Positions 1 to 12,649 of a stretch of DNA of 64,000 nucleotides are shown piece by piece. Positions within the stretch are counted from its first letter, which is position 1. Each line of letters starts with the position of its first letter. Origin of the DNA: Cylicocyclus nassatus. Its lineage: Eukaryota > Nematoda > Chromadorea > Rhabditida > Strongylidae. The stretch covers positions 3,084,123 through 3,148,122 of the forward strand of contig CATQJL010000112.1 of assembly GCA_958299035.1 (NCBI GenBank), read 5' to 3'. The notes beneath the pieces are model-generated. The model saw nothing but the letters and a program-made list of their open reading frames with translations, made no database searches and had not been told where the DNA came from. The translations under genes were made by a program, and so were the position numbers.

Positions 1-1932
1 ATAATAAAATTGGTACTCTGTAAGATTTCTAAAGATTTTTGAGATACTGTGTAGTTTCTATCGTGACTAATGTGAATAAGATAGATCCAAAAAGAGTGAA
101 TCACAAGTATCCCTGTTAAGCTGATGCATGTTTCCTATCGTACTCGAAAATCAGAATTAAATTTCGCGATCAGCTGGGATAAGCATAAGAGCTTTAAAAA
201 CTTATAGCTGTATAATGGCTGTAAAAGAAGATGCTCTTTGAGATGATTTTATCATATTTTCGATAAAAGAGATAAGTGACACATCTTCCCAATATTTTTA
301 TATCATATTAAACAAATTTGTTTTATGTCAGTGTGTCGGATTTCTTGAAGCGATAACAATTTACACATCCTTGCTTTGACTAGTCTTTTTCAAAAAGTGT
401 GACATAACTTAACGTTAGAGCAAAAATTTTGTTCGCTGTGGACGCGAGCATCCAAAAATATCTCAAGCAAACTTGGAGAATAGATAATCTCGTTAGTCCG
501 AAGAGCTGCATAAAATATATGTAACGTAATTGGGCATAAAAATATCCATGTTTTAGACGTGTCTGACGTGAAATATATGAATATAGACCAAGACGTAGTA
601 ATTTTTAGGTATTATAGTTTTGCAGCAGCCTAGTTAATCAAATGTCAGATGAGAACTTTTTCTACGCGAAAAATATGAAAACATATGAGCAGCAATTGAG
701 GGGATAATCTAGAGCCCAGTGATGTTTCAATTGCATGCCTAAATGATAGTTTCAGAAATGTTGAAACTTTTTAAAATAGTTGAGCTCAAAGAGAAATGCA
801 GATCAACAGAGAAGAATCACAGGGGAACTACGATTATACGTTTAAGACGCAAATCTGAGATATGGATCCCAAAGCGACACTGTTCGTGCATGGATAATCA
901 TATTAGCAGCTTCTCAACTCAGAGAACACAAAGTGGCAGAGTCGAATAGGATTCTTCTCGTGGTTCTAACCTGAGCACACTTCAAGAATTAGAAGTGGCC
1001 TGAAAGATTTCAAAAACATTCTAGGACTGCTAGCTTCAAGAAGTTTCCCTCCGTGTTTGGTTTTGGACAGACCAGAAGAGTGCTGGTATCCATGCAAGGG
1101 GTGAATAGCATTACTGAGTTTGACTTTTTACCATAGTCTACAACTTGCTTGAAATGACAACCATTTAGCAAGATTTATGGATCAACGAAGCAGTTTGTCC
1201 GATATTTACGAGTTTAAGAAAACTTTCTGACATACCAACAAGAATTATTACAGGAAATATCAGGAAACTATCATTCAATCAACCAATACAATATTTATGC
1301 GTTTGCTTGCGAATGAGAAAAGGTAGGGAGGTAGGCCTAGTGATAGGTTGACGAGGCTCAAGAATATGCAAAGCCCCTATCATCCTATCGAAAAACTTAA
1401 TTAGTTCTGCTATCTGTCATTTTCCATTACTTGTGCTTCGTGAAAATAAGTTTTCTCATAATGAGTTCTGCCGCTGTGAGAAAAGATGAAATGTCTTTCT
1501 ACTGCTCACTTACAGAAAAGTTAGAAAGGATCTACTAGACCTAGAAACCTCACTCATAAAATTCATTTCAGAATTGTTATTTACTTTACTTCACTATTTT
1601 CAATTCCACATCAAACACTGGCAAATAGTTTCAAGCTACAACTATATACGAAGAAACTCCTATACGAGCAGAATTGGTCGTTGTTCGTTTATTTGTACAG
1701 GAAATTTAATCAGGGCAAAAAAAGATTCGGCCACGTAATAATTTATGCATCGTACCCAGCTTAGCCTTCAAAATTGAGTTACTCGTTTCCAAACATGCCC
1801 TCTAAAAAAGTCATAATACATCTTCCTCCAGCCAAACGAAAGAGATGGGCAAGAAGTCGTTTTCAGAGGCTGTCTTCATATGTATAAATATAATATTATT
1901 TATTTGACATGGAAATTTGGATCTGCGCATTA
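1..1932. other. AT-rich stretch without a recognised gene
   Basis: I see no convincing gene, RNA or repeat here. The open frames are short, compositionally random and lack splice-site support. It is the left flank of the first mariner-type foldback. Confidence 0.5.
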
Positions 1933-1934
1933 TA

Positions 1935-2643
1935 TTAGGTTGGTGCAAAAGTTCTTTCCGCCCAAGTTCAAAAATTCATAACTTGTTGAATTCCCAACGA
2001 ATCTGCAAGATCTAAATTTTGCTTAAGAGAGTAACTCATGCTCTTTGCATGTGTACCTGGACTGTTCGTTAATGTTTACAAATGAAGGAGATAGAAGCTC
2101 AAAACCAAAATCACTTAAAATTTGAATTTTTCGTGTAGGGTCATAAAAAATCGGCAACCTGCAACAAAAATCGGAGCAGTCAGTATTGTAGGTTCTTTCA
2201 CCAGCTCTTTCTAACGGTGCAAAGTTTGCGCTGATTGAGCGTCTCTATCAAAAGTTATGAATTTCGAGCAAGCAATACAAAAGGGCGAATTTGATTTATT
2301 TTGGCATTTTTCAGGGAAATCATAACTTTTCATAGAGACGCTCAATCGGTGCAAACTTTGCACCGTTACAAAGAGCTGGTGAAAGAACCTACAATACTGA
2401 CTGCTCCGATTTTCATCGCAATTTTCCGATTTTTTATGACCCTACACGAGAAATCCAAATTTTGAGTGATCTTAGTTTTGGGCTTCTATTCCTTCTTTTG
2501 TACACATTAACGAACAGTTCAGGTACAGATGCAAAGAGCATGAGTTTCTCTCTTAAGCAAAATTTATTCTTGCAGATTCGTTGCGAATTCAACAAGTTAT
2601 GAATTTTTGAATTTGGGCGGAAAGAATTTTTGCACCAGCCTAA
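1935..2643. mobile_element. Mariner-type foldback MITE, TTAGGTTGGTGCAAAAG ends
   Basis: The left end reads TTAGGTTGGTGCAAAAGTTC and the right end is its inverted match, ending GCACCAGCCTAA. A TA dinucleotide flanks both ends (1933-1934 and 2644-2645), the usual target duplication of Tc1/mariner elements. The two halves form long inverted arms: the stretch around 1960-2240 recurs inverted at about 2340-2620. There is no transposase frame, so this is a non-autonomous palindromic derivative about 709 bp long. Confidence 0.85.
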
Positions 2644-2645
2644 TA

Positions 2646-4998
2646 GATTCGTATTTATATTTAAAGAACCTGTGTGAGCGTCAAACAAGATGCGAAGCTC
2701 AAATTCAGAAAGAAAAAGAAAAAATTAGCTAAAACCCAGGGGACTATTTTACAAAACCTGCTATTCTCTGAGAGCAGAACTCAGCGTTGCTTTATTTTGC
2801 AGAAATTCTTCAGAATATTCTTGAGATAATTAGATAATTAACTCTAATAGCAACCTGCTGTAGTCTTCAATTATTCAGAACTGGTTAAGTCCTTGATGTT
2901 CTTAGTAAGTTTTTCATCAAAATTTTTTAGAAAATTTACGCTAGTTGGTTTTAAAACAGTAGCACAACAAGATAAGCTGCGCTCAGAGATGCACTGACCG
3001 CAAGGATATCCATTCAGCTTGCATAATTGAGTTTTACTAAGCTTTCCCAGATGACGTATCTAATGTGTCAGTTCGCACATCCTCCCCGAAATGACATTTA
3101 CAGACTTCCATTGATGTTGGGTATAGGAATGTATAGGAAAAGGGCGAAAAGACCACTTTTTCAGAAAGGACTTGAGACTTTGTTTTTATTAGAAAAAGAA
3201 GGAAGTCCCTACTTCCTCCATAGAAAGCTTTACATTGTTTACTCCAGGGTGAGGATGCATTTGAATCTTCGGAAGCGACAACTCTCAGAGATCGCAATTC
3301 AAGGAGAAGAAATAGTAATCTTATTGAGATGAATACCAAGTGAGGGAAGCGGAACTTCAACGCGGTCTATCATTCGAAAAAAGACGTGAAAGAGCTGCTT
3401 ATCAAATTGAATCCATAGGCTGGAAAGGCTTATACTAATTTATTAAAATTGTAAAATTAATTCGAAACTGACAGAAATGAAGAACAACCCAATCTTGGAA
3501 CTTTCGCACTTCTGCATTTCCTTGTTTGTGCATAATTCACTGAATCAAGAACAAGGCAGATAAGAAGCTGAATCAAGAACAAGGCAGATAAGAAGAAGAA
3601 GATATACTTAAGGTTTTTCATCACAGCTCATGCTCATAAGAACTATTGAGCTTCTTGAACTTATGTACTAGTTTGTAGCCATTACAATCTTTACTAACCA
3701 GCTTTTTGTCAGATGCTGGCTTAAGCCAAGATCTTGGGACTTACAAGGGAAGGAAGGTTGGTCCAAGTGGCCTTTTGAAATGAGTTGTATACTGCCTTGT
3801 AGAGCTTGGAACGTTGGTAGTGTAACCATTTATTTCAAAGCGATCATGTCTAGTGGGTGGAGCGGGGTCTACATTCATAAAAATTGATAAAAAATGATTA
3901 TGGGAAGAAACTTTTTGATTTGACTAATTAGCAGAGATAGAGAAACAAAAAAAGCCATGCTCAATATATCACTACTTAGTGAAAATCAATAAGGGACAAT
4001 CATTTACAGGAGGAAATATGAAAAAGTTTAGCATCCAAAAGTATCATTTCGGAAACATAACTAAGAAAAAAAACTATGTAAAGGTCACTCAAAGCTGTCT
4101 CTCTTTCTATATTTCGCTGGCACCAACTTTGCACTGATCTTATATTTGTTTCAACTTTCACAATTACTTTTCCTGTACTCGAGAAGAATATCTAAATAAT
4201 TGGAAGAAATTGAGGAAGTATGGCGCGAAATAAGTTGTTCAGGATGAAGAGTACATAGCATTCGCATTCGTGGGCAAAAACAGGAAATTCATTTCGTGAG
4301 GAAAGTGCGGTTGCTGGGGCTACGTTAAAATTTTTACTTCGAGTACGCATTTTCTATTTGGGGTGTGCTTGAAATATATTTTTTTGCCTAATTTGTGGAT
4401 ACAAAGCTATTTCTTGGATAGGCGGCTATGAATTGATGCATGAACTTCATCTGCCCCCAAAATCACGACAACAACATTGAAGGGCAAAGAGAGGGCGATA
4501 ATCCCCTGAATGTTTCGTGCTTCATACATTTAAAAAATTTACAAGGTATCATTTTTGAAGTAAGTTGGAACCCCGATCAGGTAAAGCAGCTACGACGTTT
4601 GTTTTGCGTGATTGGGCCTGGCGAACTATCACAAAAGTGTCCCCTACCCCTATCAAACGGCCATGATATTCGGCTTGTGTTAGTGGAATCAAGTTACGAC
4701 ACAGACAACAACAAACCTAAGCAAATCACTGGAATACGATTTGGCCCAAAAAGGAGAGAGGGGGAGGGGAGGAAGGACAGGAGGACAAAAGGATGAAAGT
4801 TTGCGAGTTTCTGTTTACGATAGCTTATGATTAAATCACGAAAATGAAATAGTACTTTTGAAGCCTCATTTTTCGTTCCTTCTCTTAAATGGATCTTCAA
4901 ATGATAATCTTCGTAACAAACTTTTCAAAAGTTGTGTGGATTTGCTTATTATGAATAGATCAAAACTTGCAGAGTTCCAAAAAGCTGGATTCTTCTAT
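2646..4998. other. Unannotated stretch with one tandem duplication
   Basis: No gene is recognised. A plus-strand open frame at 4440-4796 (118 codons) has a mixed composition and a charged tail rich in Arg, Gly and Glu, but no family match, signal peptide or splice support, so it is probably chance. The only repeat I see is the short tandem duplication listed separately. Confidence 0.4.
3540..3595. repeat. 28-bp tandem duplication, two copies
   Basis: Two adjacent near-identical 28-bp copies begin CTGAATCAAGAACAAGG, the second starting at 3568. They are followed by a short AAG run. Confidence 0.85.
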
Positions 4999-5160
4999 AG
5001 GCTGCTGCATGACGAAGGCGCAATATCTTCGGGCGCGAACGCGGCTTTATTAGCCGCAGAGCGCATGAGCTGCGGGATCTACAACGGTGAGGATACGCGC
5101 GCGTCGCGTTCGCGCACGCTCAACTAATATCGCCATTGCGCCTTCGTCATGCAGCAGCCT
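4999..5160. mobile_element. Short MITE with AGGCTGCTGCATGACG ends
   Basis: Near-perfect terminal inverted repeats of about 26 bp (AGGCTGCTGCATGACGAAGG... at the left and the inverted match ending in AGCAGCCT at the right) enclose a GC-rich core full of CG dinucleotides. Total length is about 162 bp. No clear target duplication was found, so the superfamily is not assigned. Confidence 0.7.
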
Positions 5161-5569
5161 TTACCTAGTTGTCTTGTTTTTCGATTTCTCGATTGTAAAT
5201 TCTCAACTTCACTTCTCTGTGCCGGTACCGCTCCATGTCTCAAATACGAGAATAATGTACCATAGTCAGGCAGGGCTCTGGTATACGGTACAGAGATCAT
5301 AGTTGATAACGTGGAATTTCTCCTTCAAGAGAAATTATATTGAAGATTGGAATCGTGCTGAAAACCTTGGTTTTCGGGTTTGCACCTACTTAAGATAAGT
5401 ATAGATGCATCGAATAAAGTACGAGTTTATGGTTCTTACAACCTTACCACTTCCTTTGGCGATTAAATACAAAGCATTAATTATGGTACTTTTAAAACAG
5501 CCATGAAATCATGGAATCAAAAAACCTAAAGTGGAGCTAAGATATGGAAAGTAATTAGGACCAATATTA
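5161..5569. other. No recognised feature
   Basis: AT-rich sequence between two MITEs. Nothing recognised. Confidence 0.4.
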
Positions 5570-6295
5570 TAGAGGTACTTTTCCGTTATCCGGACCCATT
5601 TTTTCAAAAGGCTCTTATAAAATACGTTCTGTAGTCCAAGTACAAATTTTCATAGATTTTACGAGGACTGCCTCCCCGCTACGTGTCAGGAAAAAATTGG
5701 CACGTTCTAATCCACTTTGACATGTTTTTTCGAAATCATTTCCGCTAAGGTAAAAAAGCATCTGTAACCATTTAAAAGCTGTTCAGCTGATTTATTTGAG
5801 AGCAAGACAATCTAGAATCATTACTGGAATATCTTGATTGTTTCTAGCAATGATTCAAGAATGTATTTCACTTCTTAACCTTCCGCGAGTTTAGTCAGGA
5901 AAGTCTACAAATGTTGGCTTGAAATATCACCTCGCTGCTGCTTTTTGCTGCTTATCGTTAGATGATGGAACCCTAACGCCTCTCTCTATTCTGGGCATGC
6001 CTAGTACGTTCATTGATAAAGGGCGACGTTATTATTATAACAATGTCATTTTCGAAATTGTTTAATCAAAAATAGGGTCATTATTGACCAAAAAAGGTTG
6101 TACTTATGTCGCTAGGTAGAGTAACACAAACCCTTGGTAAAACTTGTTAAACATGTAGATGGCATGTCAAATTTTTTCGACACGTGGCAGAAGGTCGACA
6201 CTCTTTCCTATAAAGTTGGGACCAAATATTGCGCAAGGAAAGAAGCAGTATCCTTCTTTGAAAAAATGGGTCCGGATAAGGGAAAAGTACCATTA
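5570..6295. mobile_element. DNA-transposon MITE, GGTACTTTTCC...TTATCCGGACCC ends
   Basis: Inverted ends about 40-60 bp long share GGTACTTTTCC, TTATCCGGACCC and a following ATTTTTTCAAA on opposite strands. TA dinucleotides flank both ends (5568-5569 and 6296-6297). The interior has no transposase frame. It is most likely a non-autonomous TA-targeting element. The inner sequence between the arms is not palindromic, unlike the mariner foldbacks. Confidence 0.65.
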
Positions 6296-6530
6296 TAGAT
6301 TCTTGGTCTTTGTGTATCTTCATAACCTGAAGCAAAATGAGGGAGAAGAGTTATTTTAATTTTGTCGGATGTATGTGGAAAAGAAATGAAATTTATTTGA
6401 TTTCCAACGCATACGTTAATTTATTTACATTTCAAAAAAATTTGATATTAATTATTGGGGGCGATATAGCAGTTTGACGGTAATGATGACTCTGCACTAT
6501 GGATAAATTTTGGACTGAATGATGTATATA

Positions 6531-7477
6531 TTAGGTTGTCTCATAATTAATGCACGTTTTTATTTGCTTGCTTTAACAAAACAACCAAACTCAATCCAAC
6601 AAAGGAAAAGGGGTACTGTTCGATAGAGCAAAGCAAGCTCTACAAGAAGGCACTCATGTCTTTGCGCCATGCTCGATCCACGGAGAGTTCGAACTCAAAA
6701 TCTAAAGATTTCCAAATGCCCAAAAAATCGAAAAAAATCAGATCTTCGTCCAAATAATTTCTACGGACCTCCCACTCGCTCACATCAATACTATCGATAT
6801 CTGATATCCATATGTGCGATTGCCGTATTTTTTTCTTGACTAGAAACTGAGAAAACGAAAATTTCTCTGATTTTCTCAAAGCAATGATGAGCCGTTCTTG
6901 CATGTGTAATTCTATACTACAAGCCTAGGTAAGTATAACTGTAGGTTTTCAGCGCATTCCAAGTGGTAGTTTTCGAAAAATAACGAATTCGGATTTTTTC
7001 GTTTCAGTTTCAGTGCTGAAATCGACATTTCTCGAAAACTACCGCTCGAAATAGGCTGAAAACCTACAGTTATGCTTATCTAGGCTTGTAGTATAGAACT
7101 ACATATGCAAAAACGGCTCAGCATTGCTTTTAGAAAAACACGAAAATTTTCGTTTTCTCAGTTTCTAGTCAAGGAAAAAATACGGCAATCGCACATATGG
7201 ATATCAGATATCGATAATATTGATGTGAGCGAGTGGGAGGTCCGTAGAAATTATTTGGACGAAGATCTGATTTTTTCCGATTTCTTGAGCATTTGGAAAT
7301 CTTTAGATTTTGAGTTCGAACTCTCCGTGGATCGAGCACGGCGCAAAGGCATGAGAGCCATCTTGTAGAGCTTGGGTTGCTCTATCGAACAGTACCCCTT
7401 ACCCTTTGTTGGATCGAGTCTGGTTGCTTTGTGAAAGCGAGCAAATAAAAACGTGCATTAATTATGAGACAACCTAA
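6531..7477. mobile_element. Mariner-type palindromic element, TTAGGTTGTCTCATAATT ends
   Basis: The ends are TTAGGTTGTCTCATAATTAA and its inverted match, with TA on both sides (6529-6530 and 7478-7479). Almost the entire 947 bp is a foldback, so each arm carries the same open frame of about 87 codons pointing outward from opposite strands (6640-6903 minus, 7105-7368 plus). Both frames contain an RQSHIWISDID-like stretch. It could be a remnant of an ancestral coding part or a frame kept open by chance in the duplicated arms. No catalytic DDD motif is seen. Confidence 0.8.
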
Positions 7478-7479
7478 TA

Positions 7480-8631
7480 TTAGGTTGTCCCGAAAGTATT
7501 GTCTGGTTTTCCAAACCGCTATAAAAGTAGGCACAATAAACACCTGAATGAGTTTTAACATGCATTCGATGCAGCTTTTTTTCTCTTTCTTGTGGTTACA
7601 TTCTCGAGCCACAATCATATATGTTTTTTTCGATATTTATCAAAATTCTCGACCTGCCAATTTTATCTGCTCAAGGTTCGGCTAATTTTCAAAATTTTCG
7701 TTCTGAAGTTTAAGTATGATTCGAATAGAGCAATTTTCGGACTACAAGGTTGTATTTTTAAATTCTCCTAATCTGCTGTTTTAGCTTGAAAAAATTATTT
7801 CTTAAGAGGTCTCGATTTTTAGCAAAGTCTGCTGCACACGCAGCTGCAGCAAATACACGGAAGTTTTCAAAGTTTCTGCGAAATGAAAAATGATTCTTAT
7901 CAAACATTATTTATGCAACATGACCAAGCTTAATTTGCGTTGAAAAAGCACTTTTTTGGAATTTTCAGTACTTCTACGTGGTAAACGTGATCAAGAAGTC
8001 GCGGATTTTATTAAATAATTAATTATAATGGACTTGGTAAACGTGGCCCATGTAATCTAAAATGGATAGAATTCAGCCAAAGGCTTGCTCTACCTAACAA
8101 TTACCAGCGCTCTTTAGAAACATGAGGATAAAAATTTTTAAAATTCATGAAAGATTTTTACTGCTAAGCTGCTCAAAAAGCCATGGCGATAACATTGCAA
8201 AGACAGAGTAGATCAGAGAGAAAATGAAGCTGCATGAAAGAGGATAACTGAATTAAATGGTATAGTCGTCCTCACCCCACTAGTCGGTCGGTGGACGATT
8301 TCGAATTCGAACTGGAGCATGCAGGTCGCGGCAGAGCACGGCACCTTAGCTCTCCATTCAAATTCACGCATTCACTTTGCGAAAATCTCGCCATTGCTTA
8401 GCAGTTTTTGTATTGTTACAATGTTTTTGACCTATATTGAGTTTTTGCAATTTCTGAGCGTTGTCTCCTGCCGCGCTTTGCCGTGACAGGCCTGCTCCAA
8501 TTTAAATTTGAATTCGTCCACCGACCGCCTAGTGGGGTGAGGGCGACTATACCTAGTATGCCCGTGGATTGGCATTTTGTGAGTTTCAGTGGTCGATGAA
8601 AGAAATCGATAAAACTTTCGGGACAACCTAA
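7480..8631. mobile_element. Mariner-type foldback, TTAGGTTGTCCCGAAAG ends
   Basis: Inverted ends TTAGGTTGTCCCGAAAGTAT and ACTTTCGGGACAACCTAA are flanked by TA. The left TA (7478-7479) is shared with the right flank of the preceding element, so the two insertions abut. The arms resemble the copy at 54057-54892, which carries the same ends and internal blocks such as the CATGGCGATAAC stretch. A smaller foldback (8259-8553) has jumped into its right arm. Confidence 0.82.
8259..8553. mobile_element. Nested small foldback, GGTATAGTCG...CGACTATACC
   Basis: About 295 bp with long inverted arms: GGTATAGTCGTCCTCACCCC at the left and its inverted match GGGGTGAGGGCGACTATACC at the right, continuing inward past GGTCGGTGGACGA. 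It sits inside the right arm of a mariner-type foldback. The related copy near 54.8 kb lacks it, which supports a secondary insertion. A TA target duplication (TATAGTCG...CGACTATA) is plausible. Confidence 0.75.
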
Positions 8632-8633
8632 TA

Positions 8634-11160
8634 TTAGCGTGAGGTTAGACTCATATTTGATAACGAAAGAATGCTTAATCGAAGCGACCCTTTGAGATGG
8701 GATGTATTTCATCAAGTGCATATGTAACCCTGAATCCTGGTTCAAATTCAGTACTTGCTTAACATTTGAACGAAGAGTCATGAGCGTTTATTGGAGCACA
8801 AAAGGATTGTGAACTTGGGCAGATAGTGATCTATTAATAAGCTCAAATGGAGCAGAGATAATCGCCAAACTTTCTATGCTTCGATTAATCTTACAAGGGA
8901 AAGCATTTCACTCAAAGTGGGCTTTTCCATTGAGACTGAGAGTCGAAAGGTCTTCGAGCGCTGATTTCAAAGTAATCTTCCTTATCTGCTTATCGGTTTA
9001 CTGAACAAAGTTAGAGACATTTTTCGCTTCCTTTGCATGGTCAGGTACTGCGAAATGACCTAGGTTCGCAGCGAATGCAAATTTACCTTAACTTTATTCA
9101 TACCTTCGTAATTAGCATTTCAGGCAGTCGTTATAGTACACTCTTATTGTGCTAGGCCACTTCGAGTCAAATAACTTTCCTAAATGGAATATGCCTTCTC
9201 ATCATTGCCTCATTTGAAATTTGAAGACTATATTTAACCTTAATTGCGCGTTTGATTTTTTTCTCCAGTAGGCTTGTAACTCTTCGCCCATGAATGTCCT
9301 GCAGATAAGGGCAGGTCTTTGATAAGAAGACAATATAATTTTTTTGAAAGGCTACTTTGGCCAACCATCCTTCATCCTGACAATTACAGATTACGTGCAT
9401 TATACACTGCTGGCCATACTATAAGCTACCCTAAGAAATCACGACAATTTGCCGTTTCGGAAAAAATTGTCTGAAGAACCACTATTCTGTGTGTAAAACG
9501 CTATATCGTTGCGGCTCTTAATTTCATTGACTTTGCAGGGCAAAACTTTGAAAAATTTGGAAAAACGCGGTCCGAAGGCTGGTCGCAGTTATGCGGCCAT
9601 CTTTTGTTTTCAAGCAATACGACATTTTTTGAACCTAGGACTTTTTTACAGGTAGCATCAAAATATGAAACATTTGTTACACCTGAGAGCTGTCGTCCTT
9701 CAGAAAGAAAATTTATAATGCTTTATCTGCTCTGAAATGCTATAGAAGTCACATTATTTTGAGAGGCTGCTGCTTTCCTGAGTTTCCAAGCACTTGTTCA
9801 TTTGAGTTAAACTTATTAGGATTTGTTGAGCCTTTGCAATGAACGCGATGAAGAGCGCTTGAGACTTTGCGTAGTCGCTGTTATTGATTAACGAACCTCA
9901 ACCATCATGGTTGTAAGAACGCTTTGAGCCACAAAACTCAATTTCTGACAAGCGAAAACTTCAGGCCAAAATTTTTTGTGGATTTATAGCTACGGCCAGC
10001 ACTGTACTACAAGACCCTCGCCGCCAAAGCTCGTCCTCATAGTCGGCACGCGCACCGAGCTGACATACGGTAGTCCGCACCCATTCTGCATCGGTGCGCA
10101 AGCCATGAGGCAATCACGCGTCGCGACGTCGCCGATGGCGCGACTTTTATCAAAAGTTACGTGAAAACACTCAGAAAAAATTGCTCTTCCGGATTTTAAC
10201 ATGCGATATCGTCCGTCGCACCGCAACGTTGTACGAAATTGAGAAAAAACTTGTCCATTTTCTTCTTTTTATTTTCGTTTCATGTTCCTTCTATTTGCAA
10301 GTAAAAATAAAGGAATTTTGAAATGAAAATCTCTTGTAAAACAATTTCAACGCGACGCTGAGTCACGTTACGTAAGTATGAGCTTTTATGAACATTTTCA
10401 AAGCATACATCTAATCAAATACAGTTTCATATACATTTATATAATAGACTCTATATAGCTCTGTTCAATATGAAGCGAGCCATCCCACCAATATTCCTCA
10501 GCTTCTGCGGCTGTAATTATGGAGTGGCTTCAAAGTTCCTAGAATTCTGATATGCTTACTTTTGTTCGCCTTTCTCTATACCTCAGTCGCAATCTCCTTC
10601 TGTGATTAATGACCTAAATTTTTGCATCAGATGTTCATTCAATCCAGCAACTCACCCCATCTAAAGTTCTCAAGCCAACCAGTGCGATGGTGGTGAGTGC
10701 TTGGAGTAGACGTACGAGTTCAGCATCCTGCCGCCGCATAACCCACGAAGTCGCATGAAAATGAAATATTTACTGGAACAGTCACCACTTGAGATTTACC
10801 TGCGATAATTTTCAGCAATTGTGGTGCGCTGCACCCGCACCATATACTTACGCCACATGGTAGAAGAAGGCCCTTCCAGCTAGGCATCTTCGAAGTAAGC
10901 TGGGAAATTTAAACATGGCTGAAAGGCTGAATGATCTTTTCCTGCGATCGCATGATATCCAAAGCAAAATTTAAAGCGGCAGGGTTTTCGTGCTAGGGCC
11001 CCTCAACTTTTTGTTAAAACTCTCGTCCGAGCCGCATTTTGGAAGTTTTGTAAACACTTCCAACTGCGTGTCGAAAAGAACTAAAGCATGCAGAATTGTT
11101 GAAATGCAGAATCTGCCGGGACCCTGCCTTCAACAATGACAGAATCATCCAACCTAAGGT
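8634..11160. other. Unannotated stretch with a GC-rich patch
   Basis: No gene is recognised. Most is AT-rich. A patch at about 10000-10230 is clearly richer in G+C and CG dinucleotides and is open in overlapping frames on both strands, but these frames show no family motif, signal peptide or splice signals. Confidence 0.4.
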
Positions 11161-11166
11161 ACAGCT

Positions 11167-12640
11167 GAGTAGATTTTCCGCTTAATATAGCGTGCTTGCA
11201 CTGAAGTGTGCTTGCTTGCACTAAATTTTGCTTGATATAGTGTGCTTGCACCCAGTTGCGCGCGCAAAACTCAGACACTCGCACCGGCCGGCGGCCGCAC
11301 TAAGACCGGCTGGTGGGGACGCTGTCAATTTCACTCAGCCGCGTAGTCTACGCCCGCCGGCCGGAAAGGTACGGCCGCCAGCCGGTGTATACTGGGGAAC
11401 GGCGCAACAGACCGATAACAGAGCGCGTTTTTTCTCATACTCTGGGTAGCGCGATTACCGACCGGTACAGATCTGATTCCAGTGAAAGACAGCTTATGGA
11501 GCACGCTTTCTACTGTTTTTGTCATCATCCATCTCCATTCACTCTTTCATCGGTTTATCGTGATTTTGTGCAGAAATCGTCTATACTAAAGTTTATTGAA
11601 TTAATTAAATCGATTACAGAAGAATTACACTCAATGATTATTGCAAAATATGGCAAAAACATGGCAGAATATGGGATGAGTTGAGGAAAAAACTTCTAGA
11701 TCAGGAGATAAAATGTCATATAAGAGATGCAACGTAAGGGCAAAGAATTATTATCACCAAGAACGCCCTGGGATGCAATGAGAATCGAAAATGGAGTTTA
11801 GGTTATTGTGGATGTATAAAAATGAGAACAAATTTAGCGGAGTTTTACAAGTGCAGTCACAAAATTTTGCTGGCTTCGATGTCGGGCCACCCTGCAAGCA
11901 CAGTCTACAGTAAAATTATGTTAAATGTATACTACAGTAAAATTATGTAAAATGTATACTACAAAATCGATCAATACCTCTCCTCGTTCAGCGGCCTTTC
12001 GAAGTCGTCGAATATGCTCGATCTCGAGCTGCAGCTCACGGATTCTTTGCACGAACAGTCCTGAAAGTAATTTGTTGATACACACGGCTTCAAAGTATAT
12101 AGAACTTACTTCCATGTGAGCCAATCCCTATTCGGAGCGCGCGCCAACCTGACGTCAGTATGCAAACCTGTAATTACAAGATAAGTAAAAGATCAGCGAC
12201 GTAAATCACGAAAGAATGCGAGTTGCACAATAGAAATATGACGGCAGGTAAGCAAATTCATCTTAGGAGAAAAGAGCAACAAACAAGCTCCACAGTGATT
12301 TCGAAATCTGGATTGGTTTCGACATCCTGAGGTCAAGATGTCGAAATTGTGGTTTTCATGCACTAGATGTCGGATGTGGTTTTCATGCACTAGATGTCGA
12401 AATTGTTCTGATGCACTGTAGAAGCGATTTTGTGCAGCTCGCGCGCTTTTGCACAGTGGAGCGGCCGCCGGCCGCTATAATATTTTGGAGCGGTCACCGG
12501 CCGGCATTTAACTCCGCTCAGATTTACGGAACGGTCGCCGGCCGGTGCGAGTGTCTGAGAAGGCTGGCATTCCTGGCGTGGCACGCGCAAATTTCACCGC
12601 ATTTCACCTTCAGTGCAAGCACACTATAAGCGGTCTACTC
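11167..12640. mobile_element. Foldback element with GAGTAGATTTTCCGC ends and CCGGCCGG-rich arms
   Basis: Inverted ends GAGTAGATTTTCCGCTTAAT (left) and the inverted GAGTAGACCGCTTATAGTG (right) enclose arms rich in CCGGCCGGCGGCCG blocks (about 11280-11400 and 12460-12550). The same ends bound a short copy at 17905-18102, so this is a family. The middle (about 11450-12400) is AT-rich and has no recognised frame. It is a non-autonomous element of unknown superfamily. Confidence 0.6.
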
Positions 12641-12649
12641 GACTGTACG

